This document shows, in pieces, positions 7,238-13,412 of a stretch of DNA of 13,412 bases. Below the pieces are notes generated by a model. That model was not told the DNA's origin, did not search any database, and saw only the letters and a program-made list of their open reading frames with translations. The number at the start of each line of letters is the position of its first letter. Within the stretch, counting starts at the first letter, position 1. The position numbers and the translations under genes were made by a program. The stretch comes from Eubacteriales bacterium (lineage in GTDB: Bacteria > Bacillota > Clostridia > Peptostreptococcales > Anaerovoracaceae): contig JAQUXD010000035.1 of assembly GCA_028692535.1 (NCBI GenBank), positions 1 to 13,412 on the forward strand, read 5' to 3'.

Positions 7238-8099
7238 CGGTATCCTCACTTCGCGATTCCGTCTCCGGTTCCGGCTGAATTTCAGGAAGAGAATCCTCCG
7301 TCAACGCATGCAGTTCTTCCGCTTTGCGTACCTGAAGATTTCCGTTGGCCAGATCATAAAAGCAAGCGTGGGCCGTCGTCATGTAGACACCCAGAAACAC
7401 CGTTCCGATACTAAGAAGATATAAAAACGGATGAATAGGCTGAGCCGCAGCCTCCAAAGACATAACAAAGATATCTCCCCAGTCTGCGGTAGGAGATATC
7501 ACAAAGTCAAAATGGTCCGGTCCCCAAAGCATCTGGCCCAGCACAGGCGGCAGGGAAGCCAGAAGTCCCCAACCCAGAAAACTCAGCTCCAGAACGAAAA
7601 ATCTGCCGCGATTATCCTGCATCAGAATCCCGCTTTCCCAAAGGCATTGCCGCGGTGTCTTCTCGGGATTGTCGGCCATGATAAAAAAGGCCTGACTATA
7701 TCGGAGCGCGGCCAGGATGCCGGGAATGATCAGCAACAGTGAAAAGAGGAAGATCCTTACAGCCATGATAAGGAGCAGCACAAAGGATTTCCACATATAG
7801 TTAAATCCACGAAGCAAATCTTCCACCCCCGCAGGTCTCTGCCGGAACAGCTTCAGAAAATACAGACTGATTCCCAGCGCCATGGGACCGCTGACCATCA
7901 GGGTGTACACGTTGACCGCCGACAATGTAAAGGAGGAATTGGAAATGTATGGAAAGATCACCGATGGCAGCGTCGTAACTGCGTACATGACCAAAGAGAC
8001 GATCAGGGCTTCGCCCCACCGCCCCTGCAGCGTCTGACGCGCCATGGCCCGCATGGTCTTTGTGGATTCCGTGATGATGACATTGGTTCGTAAATTCAT
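7230..8099 (-). CDS. DUF975-type polytopic membrane protein
   Basis: This 289-residue integral membrane protein matches my memory of the DUF975 family, whose function is unknown. It begins with a short basic region carrying the ARQTLQGRWGEA pattern (about residues 20-31), followed by about five or six hydrophobic segments (roughly 31-50, 63-85, 105-134, 170-192 and 226-247). The segment YSQAFFIMADNP (134-145) and the following helix with DNRGRFF are the best family markers. The last 30 residues are soluble and acidic. The ATG at 8097-8099 is chosen because GGGAG (8106-8110) lies six bases upstream. An in-frame ATG at 8118-8120 has no ribosome site. The gene begins 32 bases after folD and its end overlaps the ATP-grasp start by eight bases. 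Confidence 0.8.
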   Translation of the reverse strand: MNLRTNVIITESTKTMRAMARQTLQGRWGEALIVSLVMYAVTTLPSVIFPYISNSSFTLSAVNVYTLMVSGPMALGISLYFLKLFRQRPAGVEDLLRGFNYMWKSFVLLLIMAVRIFLFSLLLIIPGILAALRYSQAFFIMADNPEKTPRQCLWESGILMQDNRGRFFVLELSFLGWGLLASLPPVLGQMLWGPDHFDFVISPTADWGDIFVMSLEAAAQPIHPFLYLLSIGTVFLGVYMTTAHACFYDLANGNLQVRKAEELHALTEDSLPEIQPEPETESRSEDTDV

Positions 8100-8131
8100 A
8101 GAATTCTCCCTATATAACATGCTTGATCGTA

Positions 8132-8983
8132 TTATCGTCCGACAGTTTCAGCCGCTTTGACCACATGGGCCGCCAGCACGGAAGTGGTAACGGCGCCGAC
8201 ACCCCCGGGTACGGGGGTGATGGCCGAAACCAACAGTTCGGCCTCGGAAAAATCCACGTCTCCGGTGATTTTTCCGTCGGCGTCCACGTGAATCCCCACA
8301 TCCAGGACCACCTGCTCACGGTGAAAACAGGAGCGGTCGACTACCCCTTGCCGTCCTGCCGCCACGACCAAGATCTCCGCCTGTCTGCAGATTTCGCTGA
8401 TATTTTTTGTACGGGTATGACACATGGTGACCGTTGCGTGCCGCTGCAGTAGAAGCATAGCCACAGGTCTGCCGATCACCAGGCTCCGCCCTACCACTAC
8501 AGTCGTTTTTCCTTCAATATCGATACCGTAATATTCCAGCACCCGGATACAAGCTTCGGCTGTGCAGGGGGCAAAGCCCCGGTCGCTGCCGGAAAACACT
8601 CCGCCCAGGGATCCGTCGGTGATGCCGTCTGCATCCTTCCCTGGCGCCAGCGCAGATCGTATCGCTTCGTCGTCCAGATGAGGCGGCAGCGGCCGCAAGA
8701 GCAGACAGCTGTGTATCGATTCATCTCGATTGATCTGCGCCACGGCAGCAACAAGGGTTTCCTGAGATACAGTCTCCGGGAAATGGCGCAGCTGCACCTT
8801 GATCCCCAGGGCTTCACAACGTCTCGTCGCGCCCCTTTCGTATGAAATATCCCCCGGGTCTTCCCCTACCCGAAGGATGGAAAGACAGGGAAGGATTCTC
8901 CGGGCCGCAAGCAAAGCGATACGCTCTTTCGTATCCAGATCCAATGCCTCCGCCACTTGTTTTCCGCTCAACCGCTGCGCCAT
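8132..8983 (-). CDS. folD: FolD-family methylene-THF dehydrogenase/cyclohydrolase with altered active site
   Basis: FolD normally converts 5,10-methylene-THF to 10-formyl-THF in two steps (NADP-dependent dehydrogenase, then cyclohydrolase). The 283-residue protein has the usual length and family landmarks: SYERGATRRCEALGI (47-61), KDADGIT (115-121), PCT (138-140), the cofactor-site VVVGRSLVIGRP, CHTRTKN, and the C-terminal TPVPGGVG. Aligned by eye to E. coli FolD, Y50 and D121 are kept as Y48 and D118, but K54 is A52, K56 is R54 and Q98 is L95. Lysine and glutamine at the K54 and Q98 positions are needed for cyclohydrolase activity in studied enzymes. The ATG directly abuts the M42 peptidase stop (TAGATG), with a GGAG site inside that gene. 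Confidence 0.92.
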   Translation of the reverse strand: MAQRLSGKQVAEALDLDTKERIALLAARRILPCLSILRVGEDPGDISYERGATRRCEALGIKVQLRHFPETVSQETLVAAVAQINRDESIHSCLLLRPLPPHLDDEAIRSALAPGKDADGITDGSLGGVFSGSDRGFAPCTAEACIRVLEYYGIDIEGKTTVVVGRSLVIGRPVAMLLLQRHATVTMCHTRTKNISEICRQAEILVVAAGRQGVVDRSCFHREQVVLDVGIHVDADGKITGDVDFSEAELLVSAITPVPGGVGAVTTSVLAAHVVKAAETVGR

Positions 8984-10036
8984 CTATTCAGCATCTCCGT
9001 CCAAGTAAGCAACAAGGAGTTCCAGCGTGTTTTTCACGCCCTCCTTATGGCTTCTTTCGTATCCGTGAGAAGCGTAAACGCCCGGACCGATACAGCCGTG
9101 GCGCACATCGAAGCCGGCACCCAACGTCGCCCGCACATCCGACAGATAATCCGGATAAACGTCCACCGCATATTCCACTCCGGCACGGATCGCCGCCTCC
9201 TCCAGCCCGCGAACCACATCGTAGTGATAGGGACCGCCGTTATCCTTTGCACAGATGGAGACCATGCGTTCCGTACAGGTGAGGCCTTCTCCCACGCAGC
9301 CCATGTCCACGCTGATCGCCTCGGTCACTTCCGTCGGTATGCTGCCCGCCGCGCCGTGACCGACCTCTTCAAAAACAGTAAAGTAGAGGTACACATGCCT
9401 AAGCGGCTCCTCTTTACGATCTTTCAAATACTTCGCATACGCCATCAGGACACCCGCGGATAGCTTATCGTCCAGAAAGCGGCTCTTGATGTACCCGCTG
9501 TCTGTCACACGACTGCGGGGTTCGAAGCAGACAAAGTCACCCGGCGAAATGCCCAGAGCTTCCACATCTTCCCGATCGTTCACGTCCTCGTCCAGCACCA
9601 CTTCCATCCCTTCGAACTTTCGCAGTGTTTCACTGTATTGCTTGTTCACATGCGTGGAAGCGTTGACCAGCTGAAACGTGCCTTCCCGGACGCCGGAAAA
9701 TTTCGTAATGACTGTGCAGTTTTCCGTTTCTGTGTTGTTGGGATTCAAAGAACCAACGGGCACGATGCGAAGCCGTCCGTCGGATTTGATCTCCGCCACC
9801 ATGCCTCCCAGCGTATCGATATGGGACTGCAGCATCACCGCATTGCCCTTTTCCCGACCACCCAGATCTACGATCACACCGCCTTTGACTGTGGCTTTGG
9901 GCTGATACCCCATTTTCTCAAAAGACCGAACCAGCCAGTTCGCCGCTTCGCCGGTATATCCGCTGGGACTGGGAATCGCCAGAAGCTCCAGGGCTTGTTC
10001 CACCGCATGTTCCGTATATTTCTCAAGCTTTTTCAT
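8984..10036 (-). CDS. M42-family metallopeptidase (glutamyl aminopeptidase type)
   Basis: M42 enzymes are cytosolic, often dodecameric, di-metal aminopeptidases that trim short peptides. The 350-residue product has the normal length and a full metal site in order: H72 and D74 in SHIDTLGG, D189 in FLDDK, the catalytic and metal glutamates E223-E224 in TVFEEVG, D244 in SVDMG and H330 in GYERSH. The family includes PepA/YsdC/FrvX-like proteins, and some relatives are annotated as endoglucanase M, so substrate preference is open. The ATG follows an excellent AGGAGGAG site (10044-10051), seven bases away, that overlaps the upstream M50 stop codon. folD starts directly after this gene's TAG. Confidence 0.93.
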   Translation of the reverse strand: MKKLEKYTEHAVEQALELLAIPSPSGYTGEAANWLVRSFEKMGYQPKATVKGGVIVDLGGREKGNAVMLQSHIDTLGGMVAEIKSDGRLRIVPVGSLNPNNTETENCTVITKFSGVREGTFQLVNASTHVNKQYSETLRKFEGMEVVLDEDVNDREDVEALGISPGDFVCFEPRSRVTDSGYIKSRFLDDKLSAGVLMAYAKYLKDRKEEPLRHVYLYFTVFEEVGHGAAGSIPTEVTEAISVDMGCVGEGLTCTERMVSICAKDNGGPYHYDVVRGLEEAAIRAGVEYAVDVYPDYLSDVRATLGAGFDVRHGCIGPGVYASHGYERSHKEGVKNTLELLVAYLDGDAE

Positions 10037-10049
10037 TTATTGTCTCCTC

Positions 10050-10805
10050 CTATGAAAGCAGCAACCACCAACCGGACACTCCATAGATCCCGCCCATGAT
10101 CCAATCGACGATATAGAGCAGCGGTCCAGACAGGAGCTTCCCGGGCAATCCCAGGATAATGGCAACCATCAGTATCAAAAAGCTGTTCTGATAAACAAAG
10201 GCGTAAAACGGTGTGCCGTGGAGATTGAAAATATCCGATAGAACCCCGAAGCCGTCCAAAGGCGGAATCGGAAGCAGATTGAACAGCATGAGCGTAATGT
10301 TGATGATCACCACCTGGATCAGGATCACCCCTACCAATCCGCCGAATCCGCTTTGAAAAAAGTCCGGGACAAATTGTACGGAAAGAAAGATGATTCCGCC
10401 AAATAAGACAGCCAGGAGCAAATTGGCCGTCACGCCGGACAACCCCACCAGAATGCTGTCTCTGCGTCGATTCCCGAAGTTGGCCGGATTGACCTGGACC
10501 GGTTTTCCCCAGCCGAATCGGACCAGAATCAGCGCAATCATTCCCATGGGATCGATATGCGCCCTGGGGTCGATCGTCACGCGACCCATATTTCCGGGGG
10601 TCGGATCACCGGCCAGCTGCGCCACCTTTGCATGGGCAAATTCATGAAAAGACAGAGCAATAACGACTGCCGGAAGCAGCAATAGCGTATCCAGTATCCA
10701 CTGAGATACCTGCCGCGTGCCTCCGCCTATAAAAGCCTGAAGCGGCCCCATGACGAACAATAAAATAAACAGGATAAGAACCGGACCTTTGAAGAATCGC
10801 TGCAC
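10050..10805 (-). CDS. M50 site-2-protease-like membrane metalloprotease
   Basis: Members of this family are intramembrane zinc proteases; the short bacterial forms have mostly unknown substrates. The 251-residue protein begins with a hydrophobic segment (about 7-25), then carries the zinc motif H54-E-F-A-H58 inside a hydrophobic helix (about 40-62). It ends with further membrane segments and the NLLPIPPLDG motif (176-185), where D184 is the third zinc ligand. No PDZ or CBS domain is present. The start is GTG (10803-10805), with AAAGGA (10812-10817) six bases upstream. The frame stays open to 11225, but that part is antisense to thioredoxin and is not coding. This is the first gene of the six-gene minus-strand unit, with the M42 peptidase 13 bases on. 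Confidence 0.92.
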   Translation of the reverse strand: MQRFFKGPVLILFILLFVMGPLQAFIGGGTRQVSQWILDTLLLLPAVVIALSFHEFAHAKVAQLAGDPTPGNMGRVTIDPRAHIDPMGMIALILVRFGWGKPVQVNPANFGNRRRDSILVGLSGVTANLLLAVLFGGIIFLSVQFVPDFFQSGFGGLVGVILIQVVIINITLMLFNLLPIPPLDGFGVLSDIFNLHGTPFYAFVYQNSFLILMVAIILGLPGKLLSGPLLYIVDWIMGGIYGVSGWWLLLS

Positions 10806-10849
10806 GTTGTTTCCTTTCCGTTTTGCTGCATATTTCGTGTATGAACTAT

Positions 10850-10855
10850 ATTGTA
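10850..10855 (-). promoter_or_regulatory. Extended -10 promoter for the M50-to-MurE-like unit
   Basis: On the minus strand the bases read TACAAT, preceded by TGA to give the extended -10 form TGnTACAAT. No good -35 hexamer lies 16-18 bases further upstream, which fits an extended -10 promoter. Transcription would start near 10843 and leave about 38 bases before the GTG start of the M50 gene. No other clear promoter is visible in the short gaps of the downstream genes, so this one probably serves the whole unit. Confidence 0.6.
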
Positions 10856-10882
10856 TCACCTTTTCATCCACCTTGCTACAAC

Positions 10883-10911
10883 TTGCAAAGCCCCCTTTCC
10901 GATGATATAAT
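10883..10911 (+). promoter_or_regulatory. Sigma-A type promoter for thioredoxin
   Basis: TTGCAA (10883-10888) and a perfect TATAAT (10906-10911) are separated by 17 bases, and a TG one base before the -10 makes it an extended -10 promoter. This is the best promoter in the window. The predicted start near 10918 gives a leader of about 38 bases before the thioredoxin ATG. It lies back to back with, but does not overlap, the -10 box of the divergent M50 gene. Confidence 0.8.
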
Positions 10912-10955
10912 TGTGTTGCATCAAGGAGATGCCACATTCGAAAGGAGTAATGATC

Positions 10956-11279
10956 ATGTCTGATAAAATCACTTATCTCACCGATGAGAATTTCGAGAGC
11001 GTTCTTTCCGGCGCAAAGGCAGCTGTCGTGGATTTCTATGCGGACTGGTGCGGTCCCTGCATGTCCATGGTATCCCTCTATGACCAGCTGGCCGACGAGT
11101 ACGACGGAAAAGTCGTGTTCTGCAAAATCAACACCGATGATCAGAAACGTCTGGCGATCAAAAACAAGGTCATGAGCATCCCGTGTTTTATGTTCTACAA
11201 GAACGGCGCGATGACCGAACGCCACGACGGGACCATGTCTGAGATCGACTTCAAGAAAAAATTGGATGCCATTCTGTAG
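10956..11279 (+). CDS. trx: Thioredoxin
   Basis: This is a 107-residue single-domain thioredoxin, the usual length, which reduces disulfides of cytosolic proteins. It has the WCGPC active site (C32 and C35), the buried aspartate in VVDFYADW (D26) and the cis-proline loop SIPCFMF (P76). The residue after the cis-proline is Cys77, where threonine is usual; with C56 there are four cysteines in all. The ATG at 10956-10958 is chosen because AAAGGAG (10941-10947) lies eight bases upstream. Earlier ATGs at 10950 and 10917 are too close to or upstream of that site. The product is cytosolic. The cardiolipin synthase gene starts 25 bases after the stop with no terminator between, so the two are probably co-transcribed. 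Confidence 0.95.
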   Translation: MSDKITYLTDENFESVLSGAKAAVVDFYADWCGPCMSMVSLYDQLADEYDGKVVFCKINTDDQKRLAIKNKVMSIPCFMFYKNGAMTERHDGTMSEIDFKKKLDAIL

Positions 11280-11304
11280 AGAATGATCTGTTGGGAGTAT
11301 CGCC

Positions 11305-12777
11305 GTGATCGATGCCCTGAGCCCGTATCTGCAGACAACTCCTGCGATTCTGGCAGTTATTTATATTGCAAACTTTGTCATCGCCTTTACCATTATCTTC
11401 CTGGAGCGTAAAAATCCTTCAGCAACATTGGCCTGGCTGATGATTCTTTTTATCGTGCCCGGCTTTGGGATTCTTCTCTACGTGCTTCTGTCCCAGAACA
11501 TTTCACGTCATAAGATCTTCACCCTTACTCATTTCGAAGAAAAACGAATGAACGATGCCCTCTTTCATCAGATGGAGGACATGAAAAACAATCAGTTCGT
11601 CTATTCCAGCCGCAGCGAAGCGCGTTGGAAGGATATGATTCGGCTGAATCAGTTGTACGGCAACGCGTTTTTAACACAGGACAACCAGATCCGGGTGCTC
11701 ACCCAGGGTGCGGAAAAGTTCTCACAACTTCTGAACGACATCACAAATGCGGAAAAAAATATCCACATCGAGTATTTTATTCTCAAACCCGACAATGTGG
11801 GACTGGCCTTTTTGGACGCTCTAGCAAAAAAAGCCGAAGAAGGCGTCGCCGTCCGTCTGTTGCTGGACGCCATGGGTTCTTCAAGAATTCGAAAAAGGCA
11901 TATCCGGAAGCTGGAACAGGCCGGAGGACAAGTGGCTTTTTTCTTTCCCCCGAAATTCTTTCGATTCTTCAACTTTAAACTCAACTACCGAAACCACAGG
12001 AAGCTGGCCATCATTGACAGCAAAGTCGCCTATCTGGGCGGATTTAACGTTGCCAACGAATACGTAGGCATCAGCACGCGCTTTCGCGCCTGGAGGGACA
12101 CCCACATCCGGGTGGAAGGCGGCTGTGTCCAGGACATTGACGCCCGCTTTGTCCTCGATTGGCGCTTTGCATCGGGAGAAGATCTGTCCATCCCGGTGGA
12201 CTATTATACGTTTTTACCCATGGACAGCGCTACAGGTGTCCAGATCGTTTCCTGCGGGCCCGACAGCCCCAGCACGGAGATCAAGCTGGCATACCTGAAA
12301 ATGATTGCCAGAGCTGAACGAAACATCTACCTTCAAACACCCTACTTCATTCCGGACGAAAGCATCTTCGAAGCTCTTAAGATGGCTGCGCTGTCAGGGG
12401 TTGACGTGCGGATCATGATCCCCAATGAGCCGGATCATCCCTTCGTATACTGGGTCACGTATTCCAATGTGGGATCTTTGCTGGAATCCGGCGTCAAGGT
12501 ATATATTTACGACCGTGGCTTCCTGCACGCAAAGATGATCACCGTGGACAGCGAAGTGAGTTCCGTCGGCTCAGCGAATTTCGATATCCGCAGCTTTAAA
12601 CTTAATTTTGAATGCAATGCGATCCTGTACGACCGGGCGGTTGCAAAAAAGCTGGAAGAAGAATTTGAACACGACATCATGAATTCTTTCCGTTTGACGC
12701 CGGTCATCTACCGAAACCGTTCCACCTGGGTCAAGTTCAGGGAATCAGTAGGTCGGCTGATCTCAGACATTCTGTAA
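11305..12777 (+). CDS. cls: Cardiolipin synthase (phospholipase D family)
   Basis: Cls condenses two phosphatidylglycerol molecules to cardiolipin and glycerol at the cytoplasmic membrane. The 490-residue protein has two N-terminal membrane helices (about 13-33 and 41-62) and two phospholipase-D HKD motifs: H231-K233-D238 in NHRKLAIID and H408-K410-D415 in FLHAKMITVD. GGFN and GSANFDIRS segments follow them as usual. The length matches bacterial ClsA-type enzymes. The start is GTG (11305-11307), with GGGAG (11293-11297) seven bases upstream. It follows thioredoxin in a likely two-gene unit. Its last 41 bases overlap the end of the convergent miaB gene, and no terminator is visible after it. 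Confidence 0.95.
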   Translation: MIDALSPYLQTTPAILAVIYIANFVIAFTIIFLERKNPSATLAWLMILFIVPGFGILLYVLLSQNISRHKIFTLTHFEEKRMNDALFHQMEDMKNNQFVYSSRSEARWKDMIRLNQLYGNAFLTQDNQIRVLTQGAEKFSQLLNDITNAEKNIHIEYFILKPDNVGLAFLDALAKKAEEGVAVRLLLDAMGSSRIRKRHIRKLEQAGGQVAFFFPPKFFRFFNFKLNYRNHRKLAIIDSKVAYLGGFNVANEYVGISTRFRAWRDTHIRVEGGCVQDIDARFVLDWRFASGEDLSIPVDYYTFLPMDSATGVQIVSCGPDSPSTEIKLAYLKMIARAERNIYLQTPYFIPDESIFEALKMAALSGVDVRIMIPNEPDHPFVYWVTYSNVGSLLESGVKVYIYDRGFLHAKMITVDSEVSSVGSANFDIRSFKLNFECNAILYDRAVAKKLEEEFEHDIMNSFRLTPVIYRNRSTWVKFRESVGRLISDIL

Positions 12778-13412
12778 GCGATGCAACCTCTCCGTAAAGA
12801 CTGAAGGTCCTGGCCCGTGTAATCCGCACCGGCAGGATCTTTCCGATCATGGAAGAGTCTCCGGGAAAGTCCACCACCTTTGAAGAATCTGTGCGCCCGG
12901 TATACACTTCCGGATTCGTCCGGCTGGGGCCTTCCACCAGAACCGGAAGGATCTTTCCTTGATATGCGGCGCTTTTTTCACCCTGTATTTTATGGATCTC
13001 ATCGATCAAGCGATCAAAGCGATCGTGCTGAATCTGCTCTGGCACTTGGTTTTCGTAGTGCTCCGCCGGCGTCCCTTTTCTCGGTGAATACAAAAACGTA
13101 AATGCGGAATCGTACCGCACGCGCCGCACAAGATCCAGCGTATCGAGAAAATCCTCTTCCGTTTCCCCCGGAAATCCTACGATGATATCCGTTGTCAGCG
13201 CAATGCTCGGGCAGACTTCCTTCAACTTCGCCACAATATCCAAGTATTGCTCCCGGCTGTAGTGCCGGTTCATTTTTTTGAGGACCCTGTCGCTTCCCGA
13301 CTGCACCGGCAGATGGATGTGCTTGCACAGATGGACACACTCCCCGTAGGCTCTAATCAGAGCTTCGGAAATATCCTTCGGATGCGAGGTCATAAATCGG
13401 ATCCGTTCGATG
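12737..13412 (-). CDS. miaB: tRNA methylthiotransferase MiaB, C-terminal part (cut by right edge)
   Basis: MiaB adds a methylthio group to N6-isopentenyladenosine at position 37 of tRNA. The 224 complete codons visible hold the C-terminal half of the radical SAM domain, with RFMTSHPKD near the edge, HIHLPVQSGSDRVLKKMNR, TDIIVGFPGET and YSPRKGTPA, then the TRAM RNA-binding domain ending in RARTFSLYGEV. The SPRKGTPA segment favours MiaB over RimO or MtaB. The radical SAM cysteines lie beyond the edge. After the normal end of the TRAM domain there are about 15 further residues, encoded antisense to the 3' end of cls, before the TGA. Confidence 0.93.
   Translation of the reverse strand, partial: IERIRFMTSHPKDISEALIRAYGECVHLCKHIHLPVQSGSDRVLKKMNRHYSREQYLDIVAKLKEVCPSIALTTDIIVGFPGETEEDFLDTLDLVRRVRYDSAFTFLYSPRKGTPAEHYENQVPEQIQHDRFDRLIDEIHKIQGEKSAAYQGKILPVLVEGPSRTNPEVYTGRTDSSKVVDFPGDSSMIGKILPVRITRARTFSLYGEVASLTECLRSADLLIP

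Noticed and set aside
8100..8131. Possible internal promoter before the DUF975 gene
   Set aside because: A TTATAT-like box is present, but no -35 or extended -10 supports it; the 32-base gap is explained by a ribosome site alone.
8200..8219. GC-rich inverted repeat considered as a terminator within folD
   Set aside because: No T-run follows on either strand, and the bases encode the conserved TPVPGG motif.
8842..9463. Overlapping plus-strand open frames across the folD/M42 junction
   Set aside because: Both strands cannot code here, and the minus-strand proteins have full family motifs. The plus-strand translations look like low-information antisense.
10806..11225. Long upstream extension of the M50 protease frame, antisense to thioredoxin
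   Set aside because: It covers the divergent promoters and the thioredoxin gene, and the GTG at 10805 has a good ribosome site and begins the family-like sequence.

Overview
The window reads as ordinary, densely packed chromosome of a Gram-positive anaerobe of the Clostridia/Bacillota type. This rests on family resemblance and style, not on a marker gene: strong Shine-Dalgarno sites, TTG and GTG starts, stop codons overlapping the next ribosome binding site, a DUF975-type membrane protein, PepF, a cardiolipin synthase with two N-terminal membrane helices, and a FolD of a form I associate from memory with Clostridia. Base composition looks slightly above half G+C. No rRNA, tRNA, CRISPR array, insertion sequence or phage gene is visible, and no stretch longer than 150 bases lacks a gene.

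Layout. (1) 1-3014, minus strand: pepF (oligoendopeptidase F), nadK (NAD kinase) and a pseudouridine synthase cut by the left edge, with gaps of 12 and 1 bases. (2) 3015-3070: a 56-base divergent control region with an AT-rich palindrome. (3) 3071-4423, plus strand: murI (glutamate racemase) and an acidic protein of unknown function. (4) 4422-4448: a terminator for the opposing unit. (5) 4458-10805, minus strand: six genes in tight order, M50 metalloprotease, M42 aminopeptidase, folD, DUF975-type membrane protein, ATP-grasp ligase and MurE-like ligase. They appear to run from one extended -10 promoter near 10850 to the terminator at 4422-4448. (6) 10806-10955: a divergent promoter region. (7) 10956-12777, plus strand: thioredoxin and cardiolipin synthase. 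(8) 12737-13412, minus strand: the C-terminal part of miaB, whose end overlaps the end of the cardiolipin synthase gene by 41 bases.

How the genes work together. Several concern the cell envelope: D-glutamate supply (murI), peptide ligation (MurE-like protein and ATP-grasp partner), membrane lipid (cardiolipin synthase) and two membrane proteins. The most interesting part is the ATP-grasp/MurE-like pair, joined by an ATGA stop-start overlap. The MurE-like protein keeps the Mur-ligase core but lacks the DNPR-type substrate loop of diaminopimelate-adding MurE. The ATP-grasp protein resembles the COG3919 group that includes D-aspartate ligases of peptidoglycan cross-bridges. I infer a two-enzyme module for residue 3 of the stem peptide and its side-chain bridge. 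FolD is also notable: two residues normally needed for cyclohydrolase activity are replaced.
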